In this document: piece by piece, positions 1-10,908 of the stretch | How positions within the stretch are numbered: position 1 is the first letter of the stretch | How the letters are laid out: every line of letters begins with the position of its first letter | Source: Branchinecta lynchi | Lineage: Eukaryota > Arthropoda > Branchiopoda > Anostraca > Branchinectidae | NCBI GenBank assembly: GCA_023053575.1 | Contig: JAKZAP010000008.1 | Span: 6,156,715 to 6,220,714, forward strand | Length of the DNA: 64,000 nt | Reading direction: 5' to 3' | Notes under the pieces: model-generated | Databases searched by the model: none | Seen by the model: the letters and a program-made list of their open reading frames with translations, nothing else | What the model was told of the DNA's origin: nothing | Program-made: the position numbers and the translations under genes

Positions 1-1389
1 CAGCAACTGGGTCCAACCCCCTCCGAAGACGATTGGGTAAGTACTTATTCTGAAACTTTCCGAACAGGAAATCAGTCCCTTTCGACCGAATATGAGAACA
101 CCCTAGCGTCCGAACTAGCCACTGGTACAAGAACGCCGATAACCATCACCCCTAGCGATGTTGAAAACGCAGTGAAGAAATTGAAAAGCAAAAAGAGCTA
201 CGACCATGATGGACTACATTCAAATCACCTGAAATTTGCATCTCCTTTGGCCTTCCTACTTCTATCCTGCCTTTTCAACCTTATCATTAGAGCTGGAAAG
301 GTCCCCGATTCTTTCACGAGAGGAACAACTACCCCAGTACTGAAAAAAGGGAATGATTCAAGGTCGTGCTCTTCATACAGACCCATCACCGTGTCTTGTC
401 AACTAAGCAAAGTGTTTGAGCTTTGCCTACTAAGATTTTTTGAGAATTGTGATCAAGGTTTAAATCAAATAGGTTTCCAAAAAGGTCTTGGGTGTGATAA
501 GGCCCACTCGATTTTTATGAAGATTTTATCATGTTGTTCGGTTTTAAACAAGGTTTTTGTTTTGTCTCTTGATATAGCGAAAGCATATGATTCAGTTGTG
601 CATTCTTGGGCTTTGTTAGCCCTAGCAAGGAACGGAGTACCCCCAAATATTATTCTTGTTCTCAAAGATTGGTACTCGCTTTCCCGGTTGCGAGTGAGAT
701 GGAATCGAAATCTATCAGACTATTCAATCCGAATCGAAAGGGGACTTCGCCAAGGAAGCATCCTTTCACCGGTCATTTTCAACATTGCGCTTGCAACTTG
801 TTTAAATACACTACCAAGTACTTTTATTTTTCGAGGTTTTAATTTATCGTGGTTGGCATACGCGGATGACGTCTTATTGTTGAGCCGATCCCTAGTCAGT
901 CTCCAAAGAAGTGCGGATCTCCTGGGAAGATCGTTGGAACGTTGTGGTTTGAGACTGAAGCCTGAGAAATGTAAATTCCTAGTATTAGGTACAAAGTTAA
1001 GTAGTTTAGTTGTATATATTAATGGTTTAGGAATAAAGGCTAGTGAGTCGTTTACGTATTTAGGCCTGACTTATGGTACCACGATCCAGAATGCCAGGAG
1101 CCTTGTCGTCAGAGGCATAGAGAACCGGCTGCGCGCCAGTTATGGTGCGGTCATTTGCCTGAGAGAGTTCTTATCTCGAAAGACTCTCGCCAGAATTTTT
1201 AACACTGTGGCTCTTCCTCAAGTACTTATCGGTAGCTCTGTCTTCCCCTTTCTGTCTTCGTCAAACCTTTCTCACATTAGAACTTCTTTTTTCAAATTTG
1301 GCAAGTGGCTGTGCAAGCAACCGGTATTATTCAAATCGGTCGATGATACATTATCTACGTTTGAAGGATCCGATCCAGGTGAGCTCTAA
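1..1389 (+). pseudogene. non-LTR retrotransposon reverse transcriptase, 5' end outside window
   Basis: The frame is open from base 1 to the stop at 1389, so the N-terminal part (presumably an endonuclease) lies outside the window. Reverse transcriptase motifs appear in the expected order: SYRPITVSCQLSKVFE, the catalytic LDIAKAYDSV block, GLRQGSILSPVIFN, and the active site LAYADDVLLL. There is no internal stop or frameshift in 463 codons, so the copy is young. The 3' untranslated part (1390-1680) ends in AATAAAAGCG followed by TTCATTCATTCAT, a short tandem tail typical of CR1/L2-type LINEs. The next base continues a Y repeat, so the element sits inside Y. The clade is inferred from the motif style and the tail; it may belong to a neighbouring APE-type clade. 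It could still code for an active protein if the missing part is intact. Confidence 0.85.
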
Positions 1390-1680
1390 AAAGCAAGACA
1401 AAATAAATGCTAGTTACAGTCATCTTCGCCACCATTTGAGCCGGGCCTAGAACTTTGTATGCTGTTGCCCTGTTTGATACAAAACAAAATAATAAAAAAG
1501 TACTTCTTTGGTATTTCGTACTTATTAATGTTTATTTGTAAATTTGTAAATCTATTGTTTTAGTTTGAGTGTTACGATGATGTGCACTAGGATTAGAAAG
1601 TTTAAATGTACGTATTGTAAATGCTTTAACCTTTTTCTTGTCTCGTCATTTTGGCGGAATAAAAGCGTTTCATTCATTCA
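1390..1680 (+). mobile_element. 3' UTR and tandem-tail end of the non-LTR element
   Basis: This AT-rich stretch follows the reverse transcriptase stop. It holds AATAATAAAAAAG and ends in AATAAAAGCG plus TTCA repeats at about 1660-1680. The following sequence matches the interior of Y repeats elsewhere in the window (for example 23466 onward), which fixes the 3' boundary of the element. Confidence 0.7.
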
Positions 1681-2396
1681 TATGGATTCAGCAAGTGTGC
1701 TTACCACTATACACTTCGATGACTTTGATCAAAGCTTCCTGCCTTACTTCTGCCAAATTTTCGGCCGGATTCCGGGCAAACTACTTATCCAGCAAAAAAA
1801 ACTAAGCTCAAAACGAATTCAGCATATCTCCTTACCCCTATATCGAACCTCTAATCAACTTCAGATAAGACTTTAACTTTTAACAATTTTTCAGGTTTTG
1901 TCCGGATTCCGGGCGAACTATTTGTCCTGCGAGAAAATATTTTCAGAAGAATTCCGCATGCCTCCTTACCACTACGTCGAACCTCTAGTGAGCTTCAGAT
2001 TAAACTTTAATAACGAATTTTCCGGTTCCAGCAAGATTACGGACGAACTATGTGTCCAGGTAGAGAATGATTGTTATATACGGATTCAGCATTTTTTCTT
2101 ACCTCAAGATCAAACATATAAACTTAAGATAACACTTTTACTTTAAAAAAATTAAAAAAATCCGGTTTTGGCCCGATTCCGGGCAAACTACTTGTCCGGC
2201 GAATACAATGGTTTTCATATAACTGCTCAGCATGTTTTCTTACTCCTAAACCGAACATCTAATTAACCTAAAATAAAACTTTTATTTCTAACAAACTTTC
2301 TGGTTTCGGCTGGATTCCGGGCGAACTACTTGTCCGGCGAAAACACGATTTTCATATTCGAGTTCAGCATATCTTCTTACCCCTACATCGACTGGT

Positions 2397-4518
2397 AAAA
2401 CAAGAGCTACGAATATAAGGTTTGAAGCCAAGCTGACCATTCATTACGAAAGAAATAGAAAACCGTGATTTTCGGGGTTTTTTAAATTCGGAAATATCCG
2501 AATTTATATTTATCCCTCGCACATCATCATAGAGGGATAATTAGCTGATCAAGAAAAAACCCCGGAAATCACGGTTTTATATTTCTTACAAGAGCTACGA
2601 GCTCATATGGCACTTGTTACGAGTAGGTGGAGTGAGAAACGAGAAATTAAATCTGAACATTTTTCAGGAAATTCCGGTACCACTCCCCACCGTGCTCGGA
2701 TCCGGTCTGGACCCTAACATATGCCATCTAACGAGTACGATCTCTGCTTTCTAAGTTTCATTCAAATCACTCCACTCGTTTGACCCCTATGCGAGCCACA
2801 ACATTTCCGGGACTCCCCCTCCAAGTCCCCCCACTGTGGCCGAATACGACTCCAACACATAAACTTCGCATCTCTAACATCTCCTCTTCCCATCCATCAA
2901 GTTTAACTCGAATCAGAGCATTTCTTCAAATTTCCGGTTCCCGCTTCATCCTCCTCCTACTTTGTTCGGACGCCGATAACAGCATAAACTTGGTACTGTC
3001 CAACTCCCCCAACCATGGCCGCATGGTATTCAGACACATGCTTTGCCTATCTAGGTCATCAGTTCTTATCACCCATAAAGTTTCACTTGAATCGGACCAT
3101 TTGTTCGCAACCTATGGAAGTCAGTAATTTCCGGATTTCCCCTCCCTCAACTCCCCGAAAAATGGTCTGATCCAGGAATGGAAGTTTCCTATGGCTTTGT
3201 GTCGGGCCCTTAAATGTATTTAGTGGGATCACTAATTTGCCTGCCAAGTTTTATCGTCCTTAGCACATCTGGAAGTATCCTAACTCGCGATCACCGGAAT
3301 TTCGGGAAATCCCATCCAGCTCCCCCCCCACAGAGACCCGATATGATCTGGTTCTGTAAATTACGTATCTAGGGCTAATGCTTTTCTTCCCACAAAGTTT
3401 TATCCCGGTCCCTCCCTCCAACTCCCCCAATGTCATCGGATCCGGTCCGGAGTTAAAATGGGATGTCTGAGGCACGAGGTGTTTCTAAATATCAATTTTT
3501 ATTTAAATCCGATCACCCGTTCAATATCTGAGCTTGCCACTAGATTCCGGATTCCCCATCCCTCCACTCCCCCCACGACGGTCGGATCAGGGAAACTACA
3601 TTATCCAGTCAATACATTCGGATCCCTGACAAGCCTGCCAAGTTTCATCGTCCTAGCACATCAGGAAGTGCCGAACTCGTGGGATTTCGGATCCCCCCCA
3701 AACTCCCCCACAGTGACCGGATCCGGTCCGTTCATGTCATTCACGTATCTAGGACTTGTGCTTGTTCTTCCCACCAAGTTTCATCTCGAACCCTCCACTC
3801 TAAGCGTTTTCCAAAGATTTCCGGTTCCCCTCTCCAACTCCCCCCAATATCACGGATCCGGTCGAGATTTAAAAAGGGACGTCTGAGACATGAGGTCTTT
3901 CTATATATCAAATTTCATTAAGGCCAGATCACCCATTGGTAACTAAAAAATCACTTTTCCGGATCCCCCCTCCCTCCCTCCCCCCCCCCAGATGGTCGGA
4001 TCGGGGAAACGATTATTCTCAAGTTAATCTGTTTGGGTCCCTGACATGCTTGCCAATTTGCATCGTCCTAGCACATCAGAAAGTACCAAACTGGCGGGAT
4101 CACTCGAATTCGTTCTTTCCACCAAGTTTCATCAATCTCTCCACTCTAAGCGTTTCGCATTATTTCCGGTCCCCCCCCCCTCCAACTCCCCCCAATGTCA
4201 CCGGATCCGGTCCGGATTTAAAACGGGACGTCTGAGACACGAGGTCTTTCTATATACCAAGTATCGTTAAGATCTGACCACCCGGTCGTAAGTAAAAAAA
4301 TATATAATTTTTCCAGATCCCCCTTCCCCCCCCCCAGATGCTCGGATTGGGGAAGTGATTATTTCCAACTTAATCATTTGGGGTCCCTGATACGCCTGCC
4401 AAGTTTCATCGTCCTAGCTTATGTGGTCGAACTAGCAAAACCCGGACCGACCGACGGACGGACAGAAATTGTGATCGCTATATGGCACTTGGCCGAAGGG
4501 CAAGTGCCGTAAAAAAAA
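2397..4518 (+). repeat. X repeat, forward copy, inserted in Y
   Basis: X begins with the start module ACAAGAGCTACGA (2400, and again at 2588 where it continues GCTCATATGGCACTTG). It ends in a hairpin, GGCACTTG - loop - CAAGTGCC (about 4484-4508), followed by a poly(A) run. The interior is a series of degenerate units of about 140 bp, each with AAGTTTCAT(C/T), a pyrimidine-rich block and a GGATCCGGTCCGG-like block. Short reading frames here are not conserved between copies, so I do not call genes. Confidence 0.75.
2414..2587. mobile_element. small hairpin element inside the X copy
   Basis: The arms AAACCGTGATTTTCGGGG (about 2461) and CCCCGGAAATCACGGTTT (about 2561) are inverted and flank about 80 bp. 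The imperfect arms extend outward through AAGAAATA. X sequence ACAAGAGCTACGA occurs on both sides (2400 and 2588), as expected if the insertion duplicated its target or if the X end was duplicated. Confidence 0.55.
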
Positions 4519-4828
4519 TATATTGTACCACCCTTAAACTGAACCATCTCCCCGACCCCTAAATGTAAGGATACAGTGCCCATCTATCAACTCGACCTGT
4601 CCCTTGACCCAAAGAATCTTCACACTAAGTTTCATCAAAATATCTCATTTCCTTCGAGTTATCGTGCTGACGATGGACGGACAACTTTTTACAAAGTCAT
4701 GGGTATTCCTCCACTTGCGTTCTGGGATCCCAGAACTCGGAAATTTGTAGACTCAGAAGAGTTTAATTTGTCTATTCGACTAATGAAGCTCTTTAATGTA
4801 CTAGTTTATAATTCGCTGGGAAATGTAG

Positions 4829-5045
4829 AGACGCCTTGTCTAGTGGTTAGAGCGACTGATTGCCCCGCATGGGGCTCTAGTTCGACCCTAGGAGTGGAGC
4901 CCGCTCGAAGTTTTAAGGCTGCTAGGATCCGATTTGCGAAGTTTGAGAGCTGCTGGGCTTTAATTTAAGATTCGAAATGTTGGTAAATATAAATGCTGAT
5001 CCACTAGCACCCAATAGTCCTTGTAATGTTTTTATTTCGTGCTTT
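4829..5045 (+). repeat. tRNA-derived SINE or tRNA pseudogene
   Basis: A tRNA-like segment is visible: an A-box-like TGTCTAGTGGTTAGAGCGAC (about 4837) and a B-box-like AGTTCGACCC (4879-4888), about 40 bp apart. The segment is close to tRNA length, but the acceptor stem does not pair well, so I do not call a functional tRNA. AT-rich sequence ending near TTTTTATTTCG follows. A Pol III-transcribed SINE is the best reading. Confidence 0.5.
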
Positions 5046-5290
5046 TATTTAAAGCACAACTCATACTAGAAATGATCTTTTCCTTATAAAATGGATAAGA
5101 AATTTTTTTTTCGAAAATACTATTACTTTCCACCTGAAACTAGCGATTATCCTGTTAGCGCTTATCGATTATATCCAACCTCCCTGCTCTCCGACGCGGC
5201 GAATGGGCGCAAAAGATTTGAAAACTGAACGTGCCCTGGTTTGAAAGTGGGAAAAGTAAGCAAATAAGAGAAGTATTAAACAGAAGATTT
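5046..5290. repeat. W repeat, inverted copy of 45400-45660
   Basis: Shared strings such as AAAGCACAACTC, TCCGACGCGGCGAATGGGCG-like and GTGGGAAAAGTAAGCAAATAAGA occur here and in reverse complement at 45400-45660. The copies are imperfect. No coding potential was recognised. Confidence 0.6.
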
Positions 5291-5534
5291 TAACACCCTA
5301 TTGTGTGAAGGAGTTGTCAGCGGGCAATGAAGATTCCGGCAAACCTTTCGTTGGGTGACGGGAAAACTCGGCAAGGCCGAGGAAGTGCTAAAAATTCGTA
5401 GTTACGAAAAGAAACAACGGAGAAAGGTGAGGATTTTAGAAGCTTATAATTCCATATGGGAGCTAAGTATACTATAAAATGAAGAATAAGCAAGAGGGGT
5501 GGTTTAACGTTTTGCCATCGAAGGCTATTTTAAC
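5291..5534. other. unassigned intergenic stretch
   Basis: This is AT-rich DNA between the W repeat and a Y copy. No gene, splice-flanked frame or clear repeat end was recognised. Confidence 0.4.
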
Positions 5535-6062
5535 GAATATTGGGAAAAATAAAATGATTTTGATTCTGAAACTGAAGTTTATTTTATTTTCATGACGGAA
5601 AAGTATTTCGATCGGAATCTGGAGAAAACCGGAAATTTAGTAAATTCTTTATGCAGTTGATTACACGGTCGATATAAAGGTAAAGAGAAATGCTGAATCC
5701 GTTACTGAACTGAATTTTCCTGCCGGAAAAGTAGTTCGCCCGGAATAGCTAAAATAAGGAATTTGGTCAACATAAAAAATATTTTTCCCAAGTTGATTGG
5801 AGATGAGAAACATATATGGTGAATTCATATCTCAGCTTGGTAGCTGATTAGCAGTAATTTATAATTTGTCAACAACTACGGTGTCATTACTGTCTACGAA
5901 GACATTTTTGTACATAGGCGATGTATTAGGGAATGGATAAATAGTAACATGCTGAAGGTGGCTGGTGAAAATCGGAAATCTGCAAGACACGATTGTCTTG
6001 ATCAAGAAGTCCAATAAAATATTCCATTTTGGGATGACATCGAAACCTTTGGTCTTGTCAAC
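5535..6062 (+). repeat. Y repeat, forward, degenerate, with the 3' end module
   Basis: Internal Y units (AAATGCTGAATCCG, GTAGTTCGCCCGGAATAG) are present. The copy ends in ATTTTGGGATGACATCGAAACCTTTGGTCTTGTC, a variant of the Y 3' end seen at 30800, 50920 and 56050. The copy is diverged and its 5' part is missing or unrecognisable. Confidence 0.65.
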
Positions 6063-6875
6063 CAAGGCGCGCACCGTTTGTAGTGTACCTTGTAGAGCGG
6101 GAAGTCTAGACAGAGTGAGTAAGCGCCAACAAGAAAGTCGCTAATTGCACTGGCAAGTATTTGAATTCCCTTCAAAAACGACATTTCAGAACCACTGTAT
6201 CGTAGAAAGATCATTTTCAATAAGACTTGTGCTATTAAGTTTAAACTGCGAGTAATTTATGCATCAATTCGGAGATTTTTTTTTTGTATCAGAACTGATG
6301 TCTCGTCTACCGTTCGCTATGCGTACGGCTGGCTGCAACACAGGCCTACTAAACCGGCATAAAGGCCTATGAATCACGGATAGCACTCAATCTAGGTCTA
6401 TATCATAGGATTCGCAGTAATCTCGTTTTCTTACGAATCTTTTAACATGCATTCCATTATTACCGGTGGTGATGAACTTTTGGCTCCAAGACCGGTGTCA
6501 AAAATAGATTCCGGCATCCGAAGACAGTTTTCCAGAAACAAAACTTAGCGAGGAAATGAACCGGCACCAAGGCAAACACGAGCACTGGCAAATGCCTTGA
6601 GCATGCGACGAGAAACCGTCCCTTTCCTTATGGCGAAAGCAAACGTTTTCGGCACAGAAACCAGCATAATCCGAAAGAAAATCGGAACGCGGAAGAGTTA
6701 GTATGACTTGATGGACCCATCGCACTATTTACTCTTCAACCTACAATATTTCAAAAATATTTAATACTTTAAAAGTAGGCTGTGCTTTCAACAAATAAGC
6801 CACGGTTTTGGCTGTTTTAAGCCTTTTCCAAGACCCGTTGAGTTGTAGCGAAAACAGGGAAACAATTTACATAAC
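6063..6875. other. unassigned intergenic stretch
   Basis: No gene was recognised. Two short - strand reading frames (6002-6220 and 6498-6725) were looked at because the TRIC gene reads in this direction, but neither shows TRIC signatures. Confidence 0.4.
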
Positions 6876-8340
6876 CGTTTTTAGTGGAGTGTTCTTTGGA
6901 ACAATCCACTATTGCGAACGCTGTAGCAGCTTTCAGCTTTCGGTTTTCACCATATTTTGTGGAGCTCATAACTCGGAAGCGAGTGCAAGTATCAAGTTCA
7001 AACTTGATACACTCGTGGGTACTGTGGTAGTGTGTCTTTTGGGGGTCTTACCCCCACACCCACCCGGTTCAGGGGCAAATGGGCCCAGATTGCCCAGTAA
7101 ATAATGTTCATAATTTGACCAGTTGGACATAAGACGATGGAATTCCTTGTACTTGTACATCCTAGGGCTGGGAAACTACTTCTAAAGTTGCACCTCCAAA
7201 ATCCATCCCGTTCCGGGGCAACTGGACCCAGATTGCCCAGGAGTAAAGTTCGTTACCCGTGACAGGAATCAACACATACCGAGTTGAAACTTGGTAGGTT
7301 TGTCAGCATTGGGGTCTTTTTTTTTTCTTTTTGGGTCCCAAACCCAACCCCCACTTGGTTCAAATTTTTTATTTTTTTAACTTGACAATAAGATGAGATA
7401 GGGCGATGCAATCCTTTGTGCTTTTGGATCATAGGGTTGGTGATTTATATGTAGAGTTGAACCACCCCCCACCCTCCCAGTTCATGGGCAAGTGGGCCCA
7501 ATTTGCCCATGAGTTACGTTTGTCTATGGCATGTCTCGAGTTCAAGTCTTGTATACTTGTGGATGTGTATGTAAAGGTGCAGAGGTGTAACATCAACCAA
7601 TAAGACCATGCGGCGTACATCAAAGCTCATGGGCAAGTGGGCTCAAATTGCCGATGAAAAAAGTGTTTGACCCGGGACTGGGATCTAACTCTAAGCTGGT
7701 ACAATTGAGGAAATAGAGGTGTAAATACGCATTTTGGTAGGTACCGGCCCCCTCCCCCTCCCCTACCGTTCATGGGCAGCTGGGCACCGATTCCCTATGA
7801 GTTAAGTTCGTCTATGACAGGTCTCAAGCCCAACACTTCTATATTTGGGAGATATATCTATGGATGAGGAGTTCGGTCCAACAGCAACAAATAGGACGAC
7901 GCTTCCTACTTTAATCTTTAATGAACAGCTGCAAACTGGACTGTTTTGTCATATAATCGATGTAATGGGGTTCTTAATGAATTGTGACGAAGGGGGTATG
8001 GTATTAGGCTGCTACGATTTGGTTTATTGCCCTTGTTATTGCCTTGCTGATGGAAAAGTGGTTTAAAGGGTCGGACTGGCTCAAGCTGTTCGTTAACATT
8101 TCTTTGGATTTATATTTGCGGTTTGTTTACATTTAAAGCTTTTAAAGTGGGATGATTACAAATTCGGATATTTCAATACTTGTTTTGTTATTGGGGATGT
8201 GAAATGGTCTTGGTTCTAAAGCTGTTTGCATATAAAATGTGATAAACGTTTTACTTTCACACTCCACGTCTGAGCGATTGCGCACTTGTTTCTGATGAAA
8301 AAGCTTATCGCAGACAACCGTCGACAGCGTGATAAACATC
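6876..8340 (+). repeat. Z repeat, copy 1
   Basis: Homologous to 51490-52490. It is made of degenerate units about 137-147 bp apart, marked by GGCAAATGGGCCCAGATTGCCCA-type strings near 7063, 7208, 7483, 7630 and 7768. Units include GTTGAAACTTGGTAGGTTTG. The shared right part ends near CTGAGCG(A/C)TTGCGCACTTGTT. The short open frames are not conserved between the two copies and are treated as chance. Confidence 0.75.
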
Positions 8341-9400
8341 AAAGGTAACAAAAGACGGCAAGTGAGAAAATCAGCGTGGGTTTGTTAGAGGGGTCAGAAT
8401 GTACCGTAAGGAATTCGGGTCTCCGTTTAGAAATATATGGAGTTATTATGGAAGTAAGTTCCGTTAGTATTATAGGTAAGACAGGTTCTTTAAAGTCTAT
8501 TTCGGCTAAACAAAACTCTTACGTCCTTCACACCGATCTGCTTAGCTTATGTAGTTCTCCATAACGTAGAACTTTTGCGTAAATAAATCTGTTCAACTTG
8601 AGTTAACGTAAAAAGTGAAAGAAGAGATAAAAATAAAATGGAGTTTCCCGATGAGATGATTAGCCTCTTTGTCCCGGAGAGACCTTTGATCACGATCATT
8701 TGGAATCGCACTTGCAGGCTAGGGAACAAGGACATACGTAGCCTACTAATAAAGTCTCCACCGACATTTTAGATCAGAGAAACATCAGGGTCAAGACGGG
8801 TTCACACGAAGTGTACTTACAATTTTATTATAAACACTAGTGCACCTTTTCTTTCTAAAAAATCAGGGTCAAGACGGGTTCACACGAAGTGTACTTACAA
8901 TTTTACTATAAACCCCAGTGAACCTTTTCTTTATAAAAAATCCTAACACCGGTCAACATGATTCGCAACTAACAGAAAATTAACAAACCCTTGACGACAA
9001 TAACTCCGTCACTTCCGTTCGCTCATTAATTATTCAGTGAGTTAGAACGAGCACGATAGTTTAGGGGATATAGCTTTTCTTCTTGAAAATTTTGATGATT
9101 GTTAGCCTGAAATAGAAAACCCGAAACAAGTTACTCAAGTAACAAAAACAACAAAAATTTAGCTGGACCTTTTACTATTTGGGACTCGAAACGTTAATGA
9201 CAGATACCTGTGACTTTGTAGTTCACATATTTTGTCAAAACTTGGTGTGAGGACCCTTTGGGCCAGAATACAGGTCTAGTTCGTATATCTACTGCCGCAT
9301 TCCACCAACGTCAGAAAATCGAAGAGCAAAGTTCACAGGGAACCTTGAAAATACTACACATATGGGATCTTGAAGCCTGGCACAACATAATCTAAGAATT
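8341..9400. other. unassigned stretch with a short tandem duplication
   Basis: The only clear structure is a direct tandem pair at 8784-8861 and 8862-8940. The rest is AT-rich with no recognised gene. If the TRIC gene continues, its next - strand exon could lie here or further left, but I could not find one. Confidence 0.45.
8784..8940. repeat. 78-bp tandem duplication
   Basis: Two adjacent near-identical units each begin ATCAGGGTCAAGACGGGTTC and end CTTTTCTTT(C/A)TAAAAA. They differ at a few positions (ATTATA/ACTATA, ACTAGTGCACC/CCCAGTGAACC). Confidence 0.85.
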
Positions 9401-9406
9401 TCTTAC

Positions 9407-9541
9407 CTGCACCCAAATCTTCCCTGACTGCCAAACAAGCCATAGCACAATGCGCTATGTCAAAGTATGGCCACATCTTTAACTTTGTGACCTGGTTGGC
9501 CAAATCAAGGAATGATTCTGGATCCATTTTCAAAATTTAAT
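9407..9541 (-). CDS. TMEM38/TRIC intracellular cation channel, first coding exon
   Basis: Reading the - strand, an acceptor TTTTTCAG at 9542 opens the exon, 14 nt of 5' UTR follow, and the ATG is at 9527-9525. Coding runs for 40 codons plus one base to a GTAAGA donor just below 9407. The peptide starts MDPESFLDLANQ and continues with MWPYFDIAH and AVREDLGA, the N-terminal signature of TRIC channels (trimeric K+-permeable channels of the ER/SR that balance charge during calcium release). In this family the segment leads into the first membrane helix. Coding phase at the donor is 1. The remaining exons would lie at lower coordinates or outside the window and I could not find them, so the gene is partial here. 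TRIC proteins are animal-typical, which supports a metazoan source. Confidence 0.85.
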
Positions 9542-9625
9542 CTGAAAAATAATGGATACAAATGAGTGATCGTAGCAGGAACATATTCCACTATCACTAA
9601 TTTGATTACAAGATGATCGCAACTA

Positions 9626-10065
9626 CAGGAGTGTTGCATGAAGCTGCCACCCTAAACTCCTATTTTGGGGAAATGACTTAGGGAAAAGAGTAAAGGTTGA
9701 AATAAAATTCAGTGGAGTATCCTGAAAGGAAGCTTAGAACCTTCGCTTTCTGCTGGTACCATAGTTTACTTGTAATTGTTCAAGACTAAGCTGGAGAACA
9801 CAAAAGAATATAGGCACCCAAGTGATCATGAAGTCGCCCACTTTGCTAAAAATGGTATTTTGCTACATGGTGAAGTTAGAAGCCAGCTGTTTGGTCAGAG
9901 AGGTTCCTTGACCTTTTGCAAATAACAAAATTTGCTGTTTTCTTGGAATTTGCATGATTTTTTTGGGGGTGGCAGCTTCATGATCCAAGGTGGCAGGATC
10001 ATGTACCATGGCCAATTGGGGGGTGGGCGGTGCCATAGTAAGGGCAGCTTCATGCAACACTCCTG
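9626..10065. mobile_element. TA-flanked foldback element (mariner-like MITE)
   Basis: Terminal inverted repeats CAGGAGTGTTGCATGAAGCT and AGCTTCATGCAACACTCCTG lie at the ends, each flanked by TA (9624-9625 and 10066-10067). This is the target duplication of Tc1/mariner elements. There is no transposase frame. It lies about 85 bp upstream of the TRIC coding exon, within the inferred upstream intron of that gene. Confidence 0.7.
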
Positions 10066-10067
10066 TA

Positions 10068-10335
10068 GGATACTGATTAGCTTACTTCCAGATTTTTTTT
10101 TCCAGGATTCTACAATGCTGTTCTAGTAGATATTTTTCAAGGTCGAAAAATCTCCCATGACGATAACTGACAACTGTGGGACCACGATTTGTCCGAGTCA
10201 CAGTACCTAGCTCATTCATTCTTTATTTCTCACAATTCAGATCATGAGAGAAATGCACTGAACTATTCACAGTGGCGTAGGATATGTATAATTGGGTCTG
10301 ATTATTTGTTCTTGATTGGGTATTCCCTATTGTTC
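10068..10335. other. unassigned stretch
   Basis: No gene or repeat end was recognised between the foldback element and the X fragment. Confidence 0.4.
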
Positions 10336-10840
10336 GGAGCTCAAGTGCCATATACCGATCATTTTTCGGTCGATCAGTCGGTCGTTCTGTCTTGGCAGGC
10401 ATACGTGGGACCCAACCAAACTAACTTGGAAATAGTAACTTCCCCGATCCGACCACCGTGGGGGATTGGAGGGAGGGGGAATCCGGAATATTGACGTCTG
10501 TGTAACTTTAGAACGGGGAATCGTATCTTAATGAAACTTGATATATGGAAAAACCTCGCGTCTCCGATGTCACACTTCAAATCCGGAATGGACGCGATGG
10601 CTTTTGGGGGAGTTGGGAGGGGGATCGTCAGACATGTTCTGAGTGGACGGATCGGGATGAAACTTGGTGGAAAGAACAAGCATAAGCCCTGGATACATAG
10701 TTGGCAAGACCGGACAGGATCCGAGCACTGTGGGGGGGGGGGAGTTGGAGGGAGGGTTCTGAAATTCTGGTGACCCTGATTTAAGATACTTACACATGTG
10801 ATAGGACGATAAAACTTGGCAGGCATACCAACAGTCTAAG
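10336..10840 (-). repeat. X repeat, reverse, partial
   Basis: It starts with the reverse complement of the X 3' end (CTCAAGTGCCATATACCGATC, then a GTCGGTCGTTCTGTC run). It continues through about three X units (TTGGTGGAAAGAACAAGCAT, CGGACAGGATCCGAGCACTG) and stops near 10840, lacking the X start module. The hairpin tip is eroded. Confidence 0.7.
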
Positions 10841-10908
10841 AACAACCGCAGAGTACAAAAAAAAATAATTATAAGTAAAATCTACATTTTCATGATACCC
10901 ATGAGCCA

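Larger units (their letters stand above)
1681..4746 (-). repeat. Y repeat, reverse orientation, interrupted by an X element
   Basis: Y family sequence runs from about 1681 to 2396 and resumes from about 4519 to 4746, where it ends in the Y terminal module (CTTGCGTTCTGGGATCCCAGAA). Inside it, a degenerate unit recurs about every 140 bp, marked by GGATTCCGGGCGAACTA-like strings near 1770, 1908, 2042, 2173 and 2313. Each is followed by a CAGCAT..CTTACCCCTA segment. The gap between the two Y parts is filled by an X element. The 5' side is cut by the non-LTR element ending at 1680. Confidence 0.75.

Noticed and set aside
4576..4968. A 130-codon + strand frame
   Set aside because: It is read through the Y end module and a tRNA-derived SINE; the matching frame is broken in other Y copies.
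6002..6220. A - strand frame ending in a hydrophobic stretch (ILASAISDFLVGAYSLCLDF) that might be a second TRIC exon
   Set aside because: It lacks the aromatic and proline residues conserved in the TRIC family, and part of it lies in the Y 3' module.
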